DNA of 64,000 nucleotides from Crotalaria pallida (taxonomy: Eukaryota > Streptophyta > Magnoliopsida > Fabales > Fabaceae). The stretch spans positions 12,234,501 to 12,298,500 of the forward strand of contig CM075652.1 in assembly GCA_037953625.1 (NCBI GenBank). Direction: 5' to 3'. Below the pieces are notes generated by a model. The model ran no database searches, was not told the origin of the DNA, and saw only the letters and a program-made list of their open reading frames with translations. The first letter of the stretch is position 1. Each line of letters starts with the position of its first letter. The position numbers were made by a program, and so were the translations under genes. Of this stretch, positions 45,301-57,957 are shown piece after piece.

Positions 45301-47300
45301 TTCTATCCTATGCTAGATTTCCACAATCGACATCGGAGCAACCCCATGCATGATAATGTCACATAAGAGTCTCATTTCTTCTCTTTCATTATTCTCATCA
45401 GCAATTCATTTCATTAACTTTCATTTGGCTGGTGCTGGTGCTTTCCGAAAAAAGACCATCAACGACATAACCACTTGTGATGGGTTTGCTTATTTTCAAT
45501 TCTCTTTTCAGAAAAATCCATCAGTGGCCCAGCCACTTTGTGATGGTTTTAGAAATAGCTTACAATAATTTATTTAGTAATCCATCGGGGCATAGCCTCC
45601 TATTGGTGGATATTTATTGCAACGACCCCATCGGGAATCCCATAGAAAAATATCAACCAAGTGAGTAAAACTTTCACTGGGACATCTAGGGATCATATCA
45701 ACCGAATGGGTGTACGCACTTCCGTTGGGACTCCTGTAGGGAAATAATCAACCATTGAATAAAATTCCAGTAGGACACCTCCAGGATAGCTATCAACCAA
45801 CGGTATTAAGATATTATAATGTTAAATGAGTTAATTACAAGAAAATTTTAGAAAGTAAGTGTTTTCTGAAAAATTCTTCATAATACTCGAGTAGTTCATG
45901 CAAAAATATTCGAGTCTTTAAAGATCTACTCGAGTCGTTATTCCAGTTTCCAGAATACTCGAGTCTTCCTTAAAATACTCGAGTCTTCTTGCTGCAACAG
46001 CACCAATTTTCTGCACTTTCAATACCAATTCGAGTTCCTTGCTTTATTTCTTCATACCTATGCAAAACAGCAACTTAGACACATAAAATAAACATGTTAC
46101 AATACTTAAACACAACTGAAACAACATCAAATAGCATCAAATCAGAGATTGCATTCAAACTTGAAAATATCCATTTTAAATTGTGAAATTCATTTCCACT
46201 TGATTTTAAATTCGAAACATATTACAGTGAGCTTTATTAGGTTCATTCAAACTTGTTTGAATCATAAAATCATGGGCTTCTGACCTCCAAGTCAGAATCT
46301 CAATTCAAGTTGCATCCCTCTTTGAACCTTTGATGGTTCCTACATTTTTAGCTTGAAATTACTCATTCTAGTATTTAGATAACTCCTCCCTTACCTCAGA
46401 GAATCTAAAGAAAGGATTTGTTGCAAAGAAAAGGGGTTGAATCAAAACTTGATTTCTGGACCGGTGCAAAACTGTTGCACTTGGCTGACTTTGGCCATCA
46501 ATTTCACAATGAATAAGACATGAAAAAGAATGAAACAAGTTAGCTTTAGAAACTAGGAAATGCCAACTTCAAATAGAAACAAGTTTGAAATCGAAAGAGT
46601 TCCTGGATTTACCAAACGGATTCAAGAAAGTAGGGTACTTGATGCTGTTTTGTGCTCTGTTTTCGCAGCTTTGAAAACTCAACTTTGATTGCCTATAACT
46701 CGATCTACAGGAGGTTATTTTGAGTGATTTCGGGTTCTAATTCAAGATTGGAATTAGAACTTTAGTTTGTGTTTTGGTTTCGAAGGGAATGAGTGAGAAA
46801 TGAGAGAGAATGAAGTGATCAAAGTAAGCACTTCAAAACAGAGGAGATTTTGACAACAATTCGGGTTCAGAGAGATTTGAGTGTGTTTGGGCTTCATTGC
46901 TCACCTATTTATAGTCTAAGATTACCCTCCTTCGAAGTAATGTCCAGCTCTGTGCTTGGAACCAAGGGAAAACGCGTTTTGGTGCGAAGTTCAAATGAAA
47001 ACCGACTTATAGACTCAACACCACTGCTCGAACTACTCGAGTATTTTGGACAATACTCGAGTCTTGCTGACGCACCAGCTTCAAAACACTCAGCAACACT
47101 ACTGAATACTCGAGTCTCCCAATCAACTACTCGAGTATTCCAACTAAAAATTCAAATTTTCCTAACAGCTAGTTACAATACTCGAGGTCTTCCCCAAATA
47201 CTCGAGTATTCTAACCAAAATCATAAAAATTAATATTTTATTCAATCATAAACATATATTTATTTTATTTAAAATATCTGGACCTCAAAGATGCCACTCA

Positions 47301-47637
47301 CCTTCACCACGACCGACACTAACCCCGCTATTAAGCAAGCCTTCAAATTTAATTTTCTATGAAACTATGATATCTTGACTACTAGGCTAAATTATGCAAC
47401 GAGAGAGTACTTGAATGCATTATTCAGCAAATGAAACATGATAACATTCAAAACACAACGAAATATAAGTGGTGAAGTATGCAATGGAAGGCCATCGATT
47501 ACACCGGCCACCACCATTGATAATAGTGCTTACTGGTTATAACCCACTCATCACATAAAATTGTTCCTTCGACAATAATACTTCTTGCCACAATAATAAG
47601 TTTTACTATCACATTACATCACCCCACACACACACAA

Positions 47638-47679
<42 letters not shown>

Positions 47680-48184
47680 ACGTACTCGATTTATGATTTG
47701 TTTCAGTAGTGAAGCCAATTTTAGAGTGCTATGGTAGAGATGAGGGTGGTGTGGTGTTGGAGCAAAGGGCAAAAGAATAGAAAGGAAGAGATAAAGAGGA
47801 TAAAAATAAGAAAAGTTAAGAGTGAGGCGTCGTCCAGTATTTTTCAAGTGATGGACTCTAAAAACTCCTTCCCAAAGTACTTCTTTTAAAGTAAAAATTG
47901 TAATATAAAAAAAAAAAAAAAAAACATGTCAACCATATGTGTGGAATCTATCAATTTTTTTAAAAAACTTTTTAGACCATTAGACAAATAAACTTGAGTT
48001 TATGAGATGTTTTTGAACTCAAACATATGTTTAGGGTGTACTTTCCAGCATTAATAAACTCATGGATTAAATCATAAATTGAGGAAAATAATGTTAATCG
48101 TGTTTTCCCTAAAATAATATTAAAAAGATGATTGATATCAGAGAAAAAAAAATAGCAAATAAATAAATGCATAAAGCCTAAAAG
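47301..48184. other. Intergenic with a TA microsatellite
   Basis: A (TA)n run at about 47645-47677. The part 47301-47560 could be the remaining interior of the truncated LTR element. No gene is visible. Confidence 0.4.
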
Positions 48185-48196
48185 GCAATATTAGCT

Positions 48197-48270
48197 TCGT
48201 TGATCTCTATGCCTCAGAGGGGATTAATCTTCGGCTGTCGGCTGTGGGATACCCCTGGTGTAAATAAAAT
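48197..48270 (+). mobile_element. 5'-truncated SINE fragment
   Basis: About 74 bp with aggggattaatcttcggctg and ctgtgggatacccctggtgt, a 3' SINE body, between near-identical 12-mers gcaatattagct (48185-48196) and gcaatatcagct (48271-48282). It lacks the pol III promoter part. Confidence 0.55.
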
Positions 48271-48282
48271 GCAATATCAGCT

Positions 48283-48959
48283 AAGGCTACCAAATAAATC
48301 GGCCACAATTAATAGCAAAATCAGTGCTCATTATTGTTGGATGCTAATTAAGGTTCGTTTGGTAATCAAGATAGGATAGAGAGTGTGATAAAAGCATAAT
48401 AAGATATGAACAAGATAACTCTCTTATTCTATTGAGTGTTTGATGTACATCAGATAATGATGACTTTGATAAGGTGGTGATAGTGTAACGATAATAGAAA
48501 CAATAGCGTTAATATGCGAGGGTATTGCGAGGGTATGAGGGGATAAACTGTAATATCCATCATGCTCATTTCTAATCTAACTCCTTACAAAAAATAAAAA
48601 TATATTAGGCATACAAGATAAGATAGACAACTCAATCATACTGACTCACCAAACTCTGAATAGTAACGTAATAAACACTAAACTAGCCCTAAAATTAAAT
48701 TGTTATCATCATTGATATTGAGGATGAACACCTCGAAGTTGTGCCCTTAAGTAGTACTGGAATTTGGAAGGAAACTTTAAGCATGCAATAAACATGTCTT
48801 TGAGGTTTTTTTTTTTTCTTTTTTAAAACTAGTGACTTGTGAGGCACGTCACATTGAGCAACACACTTTTTACTCATTTTTCTCAAACTTTTTATTATCA
48901 TGGATTTTGTGTCTATATATAAAATTTAATGGATATATTAAAAAAATGACATATTAAAA
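48283..48959. other. Intergenic
   Basis: AT-rich, no gene. A segment starting ggttcgtttggtaatcaaga at about 48352 has the look of a decayed DNA-transposon end. Confidence 0.35.
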
Positions 48960-49125
48960 GGAATTTCTCAACCTCGGCTCTAAGGCCGAGGATACATAAA
49001 GCTCCAAAACGAATAAACTAAAATTTTAAATTTTTGATTTCTCTAATGCATCAACTTTTATGAAAAATCATCCATTATTTTTGGATGTTTATCCCTAGCA
49101 TTTAGGGCTGAGGTTAAGAAAATCC
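48960..49125. mobile_element. MITE with 25-bp inverted ends
   Basis: Left ggaatttctcaacctcggct and right agggctgaggttaagaaaat are inverse of each other with few mismatches. 166 bp, non-coding. Confidence 0.6.
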
Positions 49126-49370
49126 TACAAAATAATTCAATTAATTTATTGAAGATCTTTATAAATCATTATAAACATATTTTTACATAATGGAATATAA
49201 TAAATAAATAAAAACGGATTTAGAATTTAAAAACCTAATTGAAAGCTTAAAAAATGGTAATAAGAATGAAAAGCTACAAGTAGATAGCTTATAACTATTG
49301 ATTCAATTACAACTGTTTGGATTAGCTTTCTTATGTAGTTGATATAAATATAGAATATTTCTAGTATGGA

Positions 49371-49559
49371 GTCTAATTTTGAGTTGTTGTTATGCAATTT
49401 TATGTTGGATTAATGATATTTTTTTACCTAACATATTATTGTCATCTAACATGCAATTTTGACGTTCTTAAATAATGACATGTGGCAATAATATGTTAAA
49501 TGACAAAATATATCATTAGTCCAACATAAAATTTCATAACAACAACTCAAAATTAGGTT
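49371..49559. mobile_element. Foldback MITE
   Basis: The left arm ctaattttgagttgttgtta (49373 onward) and the right arm taacaacaactcaaaattag (ends 49556) form a long hairpin of about 70-bp arms. A 7-bp direct repeat gtatgga flanks it (49364-49370 and 49560-49566), which fits a hAT-like or Mutator-like origin. Confidence 0.65.
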
Positions 49560-49566
49560 GTATGGA

Positions 49567-50347
49567 AGTAATTCCCATAAATATAAATGATATAAGAATT
49601 TCTTAACTGGTTATACCATAAATCACTTTATTTTTTCTATGTATTAAAGATATTCTCCGGTTGATAGTCGAAAATTACTCGAGACATAGAAATTATCAAA
49701 ACGAGTTTAACTTTTACCAATAAAACCTTTTCCATATTTACGACATGATCACATCATAAATCACTTTAATTAACTTATTAAAACAAAATTTATATTGAAT
49801 GTTTTGTAAAAAAAATTATAGGGGAATATACAAGTTCCAAAAATTTCTCACTTTACAGAGTTAACCTCACACGTTAAATGTTCCCGCTCGATCATGAACA
49901 TGGCATGACAACATGAGATGTGTACCACGGATACTTCACTTTCAAAGTGAATGTGTTGTGATGAACTAATAATAATTTGTTAATTTTTTAATTTAATTAA
50001 GTGAATATTGTTAATATGTGTTCTACAACAACAACACAAGCACCTTTCTATTTCTATTTATTTATAATTTACACTTAACCAAAATATATAGACTAAAGTG
50101 AGTAGTTAATTTCTTGTTTTAATAAAAAAATTATCAATTTTACATTTTAACCTACTTTATTTGTATATTTTTTTTTTTGGATAATTGAACTTAATCAAGT
50201 AGAACACCTATTTGATAGAGGTAGTTTAGGAAAAAAAATTAAATATCTCATAGAAAATATAAAATAACTTATACATAAGAACAAATAATTTTTTAAGAAT
50301 GTGATTTACAGAGAAAATAAAAACTAAAATAGTCAATATTAAAAATT
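49567..50347. other. Intergenic
   Basis: Very AT-rich, no gene or repeat boundary recognised. Confidence 0.4.
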
Positions 50348-50349
50348 TA

Positions 50350-50621
50350 CTCCCTCCGTTCCATATTATCTGTCACTTTAGCATTTTTAACTTGTTCCAA
50401 ATTATTTGTCGCTTTAGGAATTCGATGATGTATTAATTGATTTTTTCCACCTTTAACCTTGCATTTAATGTGTTGAAATATGTGAAATGAGTGATAATTA
50501 ATGTACTTTGAGGGTATTATAGTAAAGTTATTTAATAATTCTCTTGAAAATTGAAATATTAAATGACTTTCTTAATATGTGTGAAATTGCTAAAGTGACA
50601 GTTAAATTGGAACGGAGGGAG
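50350..50621. mobile_element. Stowaway-type MITE
   Basis: Ends ctccctccgttccatattat and the inverse, finishing aattggaacggagggag, with TA on both sides (50348-50349, 50622-50623). Subterminal gtcacttta / taaagtgac also pair. Confidence 0.88.
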
Positions 50622-50623
50622 TA

Positions 50624-51429
50624 AGTTCTAAATTTTTCTATACGTTAAACATAATATTTTTCTAACTTTCAAAGATTGGAAGGTTCCTTTAAGGATGATT
50701 TTTAATATGTGGAATATAGATCATGAAAGACTCCTCACAAACTCTCATTCTCCCAATGTTCATCACCGGACCGTCCTCATTCTCCCAATGTTCAAGAGAC
50801 GGCGCTGCATGTTTTTCATGATTATAGTAATGCTTCTGACGTATGGCTCCCCCTTTGAATCAAAGCTGCTTCCCATCCTTTTATAGTAACAGGGATTGAA
50901 ATAACTTGATCTTAGCTTGTTCAATCTAAAAGGTAACTTCGATCATTGTGAGAAGCTAGGTTTGGCCTTCTATTTTCATGGTTGCATACCACCTGCTTTG
51001 ACAATGAAGAAATAAGTCACATTCCAGAAAATTTTTTTATATTATTTATAAGTCACTTTCTTTTTTTAAATATATTTATTACCCTTTTATCTTATTTTTC
51101 TTTTGTTCATTAATGTAAAATAATACATTTATGAAATTTCCAATGCGAATTAGTACGGGTTTAAAATTGTATTCTCTCTCTCGTGAAAATGATAAAACTT
51201 AACAAAAAATTTTGTCCCAAACTAAAGTTAAAGTAAATAATAAAAAGGTTGAAAATTGTAAACTTTGAATTGTGATTGATTGATCAATTTAAAATACATT
51301 AAATTATGTGTTTGATATGTTAAACAAACCATTAAAGATATGTTTCCTTAATTTTTTGACTTTTTCCATTTATTATCATCCTTATAAGATAGAGAGAGTA
51401 ATATGTATTAAAGTTTTTTTTTAAAAAAG
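50624..51429. other. Intergenic
   Basis: No gene supported; the small open frame at 50695-50886 has no recognisable content. Confidence 0.4.
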
Positions 51430-51707
51430 TGAAGACCCACTTTAGTCCCTCATGTTTTTAGCGTGGGACAGTTTAGTCCCTCAAAAAATGGAAAAACATT
51501 TTAAGTCCTTGAAGATGTTGAAAAGGGGACACTTTGGTCCTTCCGTCAATACCGTTAACGTCATCCTCCCTGAACGTTAACACTGGTATTGATGGAAGGA
51601 CCAAAGTGTCTCATTTTCAACATCTTCAAGGACTTAAAATGTTTTTCCATTTTTTGAGGGACTAAACTGTCCCACCGAAAAACATGAGGGACTAAAGTGA
51701 GTCTTCA
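51430..51707. mobile_element. Long-arm foldback MITE, copy 1
   Basis: Arms of about 125 bp, starting tgaagacccactttagtccc and ending with the inverse gggactaaagtgagtcttca. The loop holds gttaacgtcatcctccctga. Non-coding. A second copy lies 380 bp downstream. Confidence 0.75.
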
Positions 51708-52086
51708 ATAAACTAAAAAATTCGCTTTCAGAAAAGAGTGAATAAAAGTGTTTTTGAAAAAGAAGTAATTAATAACATTATAAATTAAAGAACACAGAAA
51801 ATCCAAAGCATATTTTTTTTAATACATTTTAATAAGAAAAAAATGTACAATTATATAATTTGAAATTATTGTGAAAAAATGATATCAAAATGAAAAAAGA
51901 TAAATGATGAATTGATATCATCAATTTGTTTATTTGTACTGTTAAGAGACTATCGACAATAAACAATTTATTTTTTTAGCATTTTTTTGATTTATTTTCT
52001 TTTATTTAGAAGTAAAGTCATTAATGTATGTATTTTCTTGTTGATAGTTAAAAAAAAAACATAAGATTGAAAGATAGTTATCGATG

Positions 52087-52365
52087 CTAAGACCCATTTT
52101 AGTCCCTCATGTTTTTCGCGTGAGATAGTTTAGTCCCTCAAGAAATGGAAAAATATTTTAAGTCCTTGAAGATGTTGAAAAGGGGACACTTTCGTCCTTC
52201 CGTCAATACCAGTGTTAACGTTCATGGAGGACGGCGTCAACGGTATTGACGGAAGGACCAAAGTGTCCCCTTTTCAATATCTTCAAGGACTTAAAATGTT
52301 TTTCCATTTTTTGAAGGATTAAACTGTCCCACGCGAAAAACACGAAGGACTAAAGTGGGTCTTCA
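52087..52365. mobile_element. Long-arm foldback MITE, copy 2
   Basis: Same family as 51430-51707 and the same size; the loop is in the opposite order (cgttcatggaggacggcgtc), so the copies are in opposite orientation or the loop has inverted. Confidence 0.75.
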
Positions 52366-52427
52366 CTCTTTTTTTAATTTCAAAAAATGTAAGTACCATC
52401 CTTACCCAATGTGATATGATTCCTATA

Positions 52428-52773
52428 CTCCCTCCGTTTCACAATGTTTGGCTTTTTAGGTCTAGGCACATAGATTAAGAAAGTGTTAATTATTGTAAGT
52501 ATTATGTATAGTTTGTCTAAAATGTTCCTATTTAATCCTTATTGAAAATTATAATAGTATTTAATTTTTATTAGTTGTGTTCATTAATTAATGTATAGTG
52601 GTTTAGAGATGAGAGAGATGATAAAAGTAGAATTAATGAGGAGTAAGAGAAATGACTGAATGAAAGGTTGATATTGAAAAAAAAAATATGTTTATGTATT
52701 GAAAATGTAAAAGCCAAACAATGTGAAACAAGAAAAAAAATCTAAAAGGTGAAATATCGTGAAACGGAGGGAG
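52428..52773. mobile_element. Stowaway-type MITE
   Basis: Ends ctccctccgtttcacaatgt and gtgaaacggagggag, TA on the left (52426-52427). Subterminal gtttggctttt and aagccaaac also pair. 346 bp. Confidence 0.82.
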
Positions 52774-53283
52774 GAATAACCTATAAATAAGACATCATAG
52801 AGTAATATTTTCCGTGACAAAAATATTTATCTTACTCCCTTAACCGAGGATACACTAGAGTTAGTGATTTATCATTTTCCTTAAAAAAATTGAAAGTGTT
52901 TGAGCGGATGACACCACTTCAACACTTGGACGGCGCATAACATGGATTAAACATATTCATGGTTGTGCCAAGTTAGTTGTAAACTAAAACCTGCTTGATG
53001 TTGATGGTTGCATCGTAATCATCGAACACATACCCCTCTCTAAACCCACTCTGTCTCTCTTTCCTTTGTATTCTCCATCCATTCTCATTGCCACATTATT
53101 GCATTCTCCACCTCCCTCTCCCTTTCTTCTCAGATTCCTCACATTCCCTCTTTGATCTCATCGCCTCCTTCACCCTTATAATACTCATTTTCTCACCATT
53201 CCTTGCAGATCAACCACCCCTTTGAGCTAAGAATAAGGAAAAATCATTTTTTTTATTGGTGGGGTGGTTAGTTAGCTCCAAAA
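52774..53283 (+). promoter_or_regulatory. Upstream region and 5' UTR of BCCP
   Basis: From about 53030 it becomes pyrimidine-rich (ctctctctttcctttg, ctccctctccctttcttctc), typical of plastid-protein gene leaders in plants. The leader runs into ATG at 53284. No clear TATA box can be assigned. Confidence 0.4.
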
Positions 53284-55908
53284 ATGGCCTCTTTCACTGT
53301 CCCTTGCCCAAAATGCCCTTGTCCTTGTCCTTCTTCCTCTTTGGGGTTGAAATCTAACAAGCTCTCTTTGTTGTGTTTGAAGCAGTCTCAATCTTTTGGA
53401 TCTTTGTCTGCTGAGTCAGCAACTTTTGGGATAAGGGTATGAGATTTATGTAGGAAGGTTATGAATCTGGTTTTCAATTCATAACTCCATCTTGATTTTG
53501 TTCAGATTTTTTGCTAATTTATGTCACTGTATGTTATTGATAGTTTTATTTATCTTCTTCACTAGTGTGGTTGAGTTTTTGAAAAATTGATTTATTTTTT
53601 GATGGCTAGTGTAAAGTTTTTTTTCTTTCTTTTACATGATTTATATTTTATGATGTGGTAGTACATGATTGAATGACACTAATTCAGAAATGAAGGTTTG
53701 TTCATTTGGTAAAGAATCAGCTCATACCCCACAAATTATGAGTTGGATTCTCACTGCCAACGGGAAGACTTCGTTGATGCGTAATCTATAAGTACTTTTT
53801 TTCAGAGCTGTGAGGCCTACCTTGGGCCTTGCGATCCATTAGTACCAAATGCATCTAAACTTTTTTTATCAAAATAAAATTGAATGACACTAATTAATTT
53901 TTTTTTTTTTTTGAGTTTGATCGGTTTAGCATATCATTTATTTATTGAGATATTGTCTATACCCACTATAGTATTCTATTATTTTCAGCATACATAGGTA
54001 TTATTGAGCAAAATTCCACTATAGCATTCTATTCTTTGCTGAAGTTCCTTTCTAAAAGAATCCTTTTGTTCCTTACATTCCTGCTTTCTGTGATTCTTTT
54101 TTCAGTGTCTACTGTGTAATACCAGTATTTTACAGATTACACATTTTTAAGTCCAAAGAAAACATAGTATTTCTTCTTTGAATGTTTTGATAGCGTTTTG
54201 ATCAATAGATTTATTTTAGTAACTTTGTTTTTGATTTTTGCAACGGTTTCTGGATTTTCACGAAGGAATGAGCATTTTTCTTTAAAAAAAATCTTAATAG
54301 TGATTTTTCTTTTGGCATTTATACTTGGTGCTTAGCATAAAAGGCCTTCTCAAATTTGAAGGTATTACTGAGAAGCATATTAATATATGTAAGATGCAAC
54401 TCCACCTTGATCGATCAATTTTTTTGTGTAGAGTTAAGATAAAATTTGCGAATACAATATGCCACCATTACTATGATGAATTCGGATAAGTATGCAACTT
54501 TATGCTTTAGAATGTGTATCAATTTTTTATGAGACTCATCTTAATACTTCCACAATTAATTTCCCAACATGGGAACTGTAACTAGTGTTTTTCAGCGTGT
54601 TATCACAAGCACAAGTTCGATATATTCTTTGTATTTGACAGATCTTTGTGTACAGCTACAACTTAAAAGCATCAAGGCACTGCACATGTAGTGTTAATGT
54701 GCTTGACGTCAGAGAAATTCATCATTTATTCATTAAAACAATTTTAGTTTGTATATGGTGTTTGATTCACTGAATAAGTAATAAATGTGTGTCAAAGGCT
54801 TTGCAGCTATACCTTTTTCTGGTAGTTTAATTGTTCCATTGTTATTGTTGCTTCCCGCAGTGCCTTGACAGTAAGCAATTTTCTGTCGGAAAGCTTCAAG
54901 CAAAACTTAACGAGGTCAGTTCACATTGACTTTTACTTTGAAAGAAAGCTGTTATCGTTCTGTTGAAATGTGTTCTTTAAGAAATTGGGTTAAATTGTAC
55001 CATGCTGTACTTCATAGGCTGCTACTGTTGAAAATTCAAATTCTGCACCTGTACTCAATGGACCTACAGCCGCTTCATCAAAAGAGGAGGAAAATCTTAA
55101 TGGGAAACTCTCTGATAGCCCTGCTGCAGATGAATCTTCAATTTCTGCTTTCATGGCTCAAGTTGCAGACCTTGTCAAGTAAGACTAAGCAGCTGCACTT
55201 TTTATACAATCACTTTTTCTTGATTATTTATTATTGTTATTGTCGTTGTTGTTGTTGTCGTCGTCTTGTGTTATTATTATTATTGTAATATATCCATGTT
55301 CGGAAATGCATTGTTTCCATTGTTATTATTTGATATTATATTTCCTTGGACAGACTTGTAGACTCCAGAGATATTGTGGAACTGCAACTTAAGCAATCAG
55401 ACTGCGAGCTCATGATAAGAAAAAAGGAAGCTCTGCAGCCTCCACCAGCCTCAGTTGCAGCCCCAGTGCCACCACCTTATCCCACATATTATTCTCCACC
55501 AGCAGCAGCAGCAGCACCACCACCACCAGCTGCTTCGGCTCCGGCAAGCTCTCCACCTTCAAAAGCAGCACCTGCCTTACCTTCCCCAGGAAAAGCAAAC
55601 ACATCATCTCACCCGCCATTCAAATGTCCAATGGCAGGGACCTTTTATCGGAGTCCAGCACCTGGCGAACCTGCATTTGTCAAAGTATGTAGACATGAAT
55701 GGTTTAAATAGCACACCTCTCAGTTGATTCGGCCATATTTCAACTAATTATTGCCATGGTTAAGGATAAATAAATTAACAAATGGCCTAATCATTTTGCT
55801 GCTGCTTCAGGTGGGAGACAAAGTGCAGAAAGGTCAGGTTATTTGCATTATTGAGGCTATGAAACTGATGAATGAAATCGAGGTATGTCTGTTATTGTTT
55901 TTGTTTTT

Positions 55909-55944
<36 letters not shown>

Positions 55945-56351
55945 TTTATCTTTCTCTTTTTTTCTTTCATGTTTGCTTTCCCATCTATTTCGGAGATACG
56001 TCCCAATGTTGTTTAGACTATATAAGAAATCTGTGTAGTATAACAATAACAAACACAAAAGCATAGACTTTTTAAAACTTTTTCTGTTTATGTTTTTGAA
56101 TTTCTATCTCTCTCAACCGCAATGCTGAAAACCCTAATACCTTGGTTCCCTTTCATTGCTTGATTGCAGGCTGATCAATCAGGAACAATAACTGAGATAA
56201 TAGCCGAGGACGGGAAACCAGTCAGTATAGACACGGTATGCTCTCTCTCTCTGTGTGTGTGTGTTTATCTTTCTTTCTTTGTACAAACTTTACATTTGTC
56301 TAACTGAAATAATTGTGCACCGTGCAGCCTCTTTTTGTTATAGTTCCGTGA
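53284..56351 (+). CDS. BCCP: Biotin carboxyl carrier protein of plastid acetyl-CoA carboxylase, seven exons
   Basis: Carries the biotin that is carboxylated by biotin carboxylase and passes CO2 to acetyl-CoA in the heteromeric plastid acetyl-CoA carboxylase, the first step of fatty acid synthesis. Exons 53284-53436, 54861-54914, 55018-55178, 55354-55684, 55811-55882, 56170-56235 and 56328-56351; all GT-AG and in phase, 861 bp, 286 aa, usual for plants. Residues 1 to about 65 look like a transit peptide (Ser/Leu/Lys-rich, Cys/Pro-rich start). Then AFMAQVADLV, a Pro/Ala-rich flexible linker at about 152-205, CPMAGTFYRSPAPGEPAFVK, and the biotinyl motif EAMKLMNEIE with the biotin Lys about 251. 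Ends PLFVIVP. The Met at 53284 is the only start giving a transit peptide. Intron 1 (1424 bp) holds a SINE. No damage seen. Confidence 0.96.
53685..53878 (+). mobile_element. SINE in BCCP intron 1
   Basis: 194 bp between perfect 17-bp duplications attgaatgacactaatt (53668-53684 and 53879-53895). It begins with an A-box-like ttggtaaagaatcagctc and a B-box-like gttggattctc and ends in a T run followed by aaaataaa. Same sense as the gene. Confidence 0.88.
55909..55941. repeat. TA microsatellite in BCCP intron 5
   Basis: Run of alternating a and t. The hydrophobic Ile/Tyr open frames on both strands here are artefacts of it. Confidence 0.9.
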
Positions 56352-57957
56352 GTGCTAGAAGGGACCTTACTTTGAAGCTGATTGGAATCTCCTCTGTTGG
56401 ATAGCATGGATATGCTGATCTAGATTTTCTATTATTTAGAAATTTTATGAGTGAGAATGGTTGTCTCATTTTATTTATTGTCAGATATATTAGACATAAA
56501 AGCCCCAACATATCGAAAAGAATATTGGAATTTGCAGTTTGAAGCAGTTATGATACTTTTAGTATGAAAGTTTTGTGTATTTGGTTTCTGAAAGGCCCCG
56601 CCTCCTTTCTTGTATCAACCTGCTGTTATGTACGTCAATTTTTTTAGCTTAATTATGTCCATGAAGTTTGAGTTACTTTTGTCAGATACCCTTATTCTTT
56701 TTTTTTTCCCAATGTCTGACTCCCCAAGTTACTGAATCCTGATCAGATGCAGAAGGTTAAGCACCTGGTGCCCCGTGATCGAAGATCTTTTTTTTTTAAA
56801 AAAAAAAATTTAAAAAACTAAAAACATAATATTTTTATATTTTTAGTTAAATAAAAAAAGAGAAAAAAGAATTGAAGAAAGAGGTCGTCTTCACCCGTGT
56901 GATATCACTCGACACCACATGACCAACCTCCTGTCAGGATTCCGGCAAAATTGTGACATAATTAAGCCTTTTAAAAATATAGAATATGATATGTTTATGA
57001 TATGCAATTTAAAATATGTACAAACAATTTGTAAAATATACTAAATATATAAATGTTCTTAAAAACATGCTTTCTAGAGATTACCAAGTTACAAAACAAA
57101 AATTATATTGTTATAAGACATTGTTGCCTATTGTATGCAAAAAGGAATATTATGAATCTCATCATCTTATTTATCATTCTAAGGATTGCTTTTATAGATC
57201 ATAATTAATCTTTTTATCAATGGAAGAAAGTAATGACGTGTCGCTTTAGGCAAATTTTTTATTCTTTATTCTCTATGCAATACAGAAATATCTGCAGAGG
57301 TATTGAAAAATATTTTAAGAGTATCACTCGAAGAGAATCAGATTAATAATTTATTTATTTAAAAAAATTTGATTTTGATACTTCATGAATGCGTATCGGT
57401 AAAGTACCACATAGTATTGGTACCAGATATGTATCTGATACGTATACAAATAGAAAATTGAAGTATCTATGTTATATCATTTACAAAAAAATTTCTTAAT
57501 CCCAGTCTTTAAGAACCTAAAAAAGGATGTATTTTATTGGAAAATGTTGCATTGATGGAGTCACAACACTTTATATTTATTTTTTCAATAAAACATATTA
57601 CTCCCTCCGGTCCTATATATAGGACATACTTAACCATATTCCTCGGATCAATAAAAGTAGTTAGTTTTATGAATTCTATGAGAATATATTGTAACATTAC
57701 AATTTTACCCTCTCAACTTTTCTTGAAAAATTCACACTCATTAATGAACAACAAAAAATACATGCATTTAATAAGGACAAAAAAGAGTATTTTTAAGTTC
57801 TTATCCTCAATTCTAAAAACATTAAAAAGAAATTGGGTCAACTTTTATTCTAGTACTTGACTAGATTACATGCGCTTGTCTAAGCGCTCATATCGGCGAT
57901 TCTAAGATTTGGTTTTTCATTGGAGACTTCTATCCTTTTCCACGGCGAAAGTCAGCG
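56352..57957. other. BCCP 3' UTR and intergenic
   Basis: The 3' UTR probably runs to about 56640. After 56700 poly-T and poly-A runs and AT-rich DNA follow. At 57601 a Stowaway-like end ctccctccggtcc preceded by TA occurs without a visible partner, so it is a fragment. No gene. Confidence 0.45.

Larger units (their letters stand above)
44076..47300 (-). repeat. Putative Ty3/gypsy LTR (solo or truncated element)
   Basis: The left end tgtgacgacccgac resembles the tgtaacaccccga end of the gypsy LTR at 26086, and the right end agatgccactca resembles its gcagatgtcaca end. So on the minus strand it would run tgagtggcatct to gtcgtcaca. No primer site lies left of it. A purine-rich ggtggtgaagg (minus strand) lies just right of it, as if it were a 3' LTR whose interior is lost. 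No clear 5-bp duplication could be found. It contains a minus-strand ORF, a tandem repeat and clusters of ctcgag motifs. Confidence 0.45.

Noticed and set aside
44076..47300. Calling this a certain solo LTR with a gatgc duplication
   Set aside because: gatgc occurs at 44071-44075 and 47290-47294, but the second copy would make the LTR end in aaa instead of ca; the boundary is therefore left open.
50695..50886. 63-aa frame as a small gene
   Set aside because: Short, no motif, surrounded by MITEs and AT-rich DNA.
55455..55727. Second plus-strand frame and antisense frame over BCCP exon 4
   Set aside because: The Pro/Ala linker is GC-rich and stays open in several frames; only the BCCP frame matches the family.
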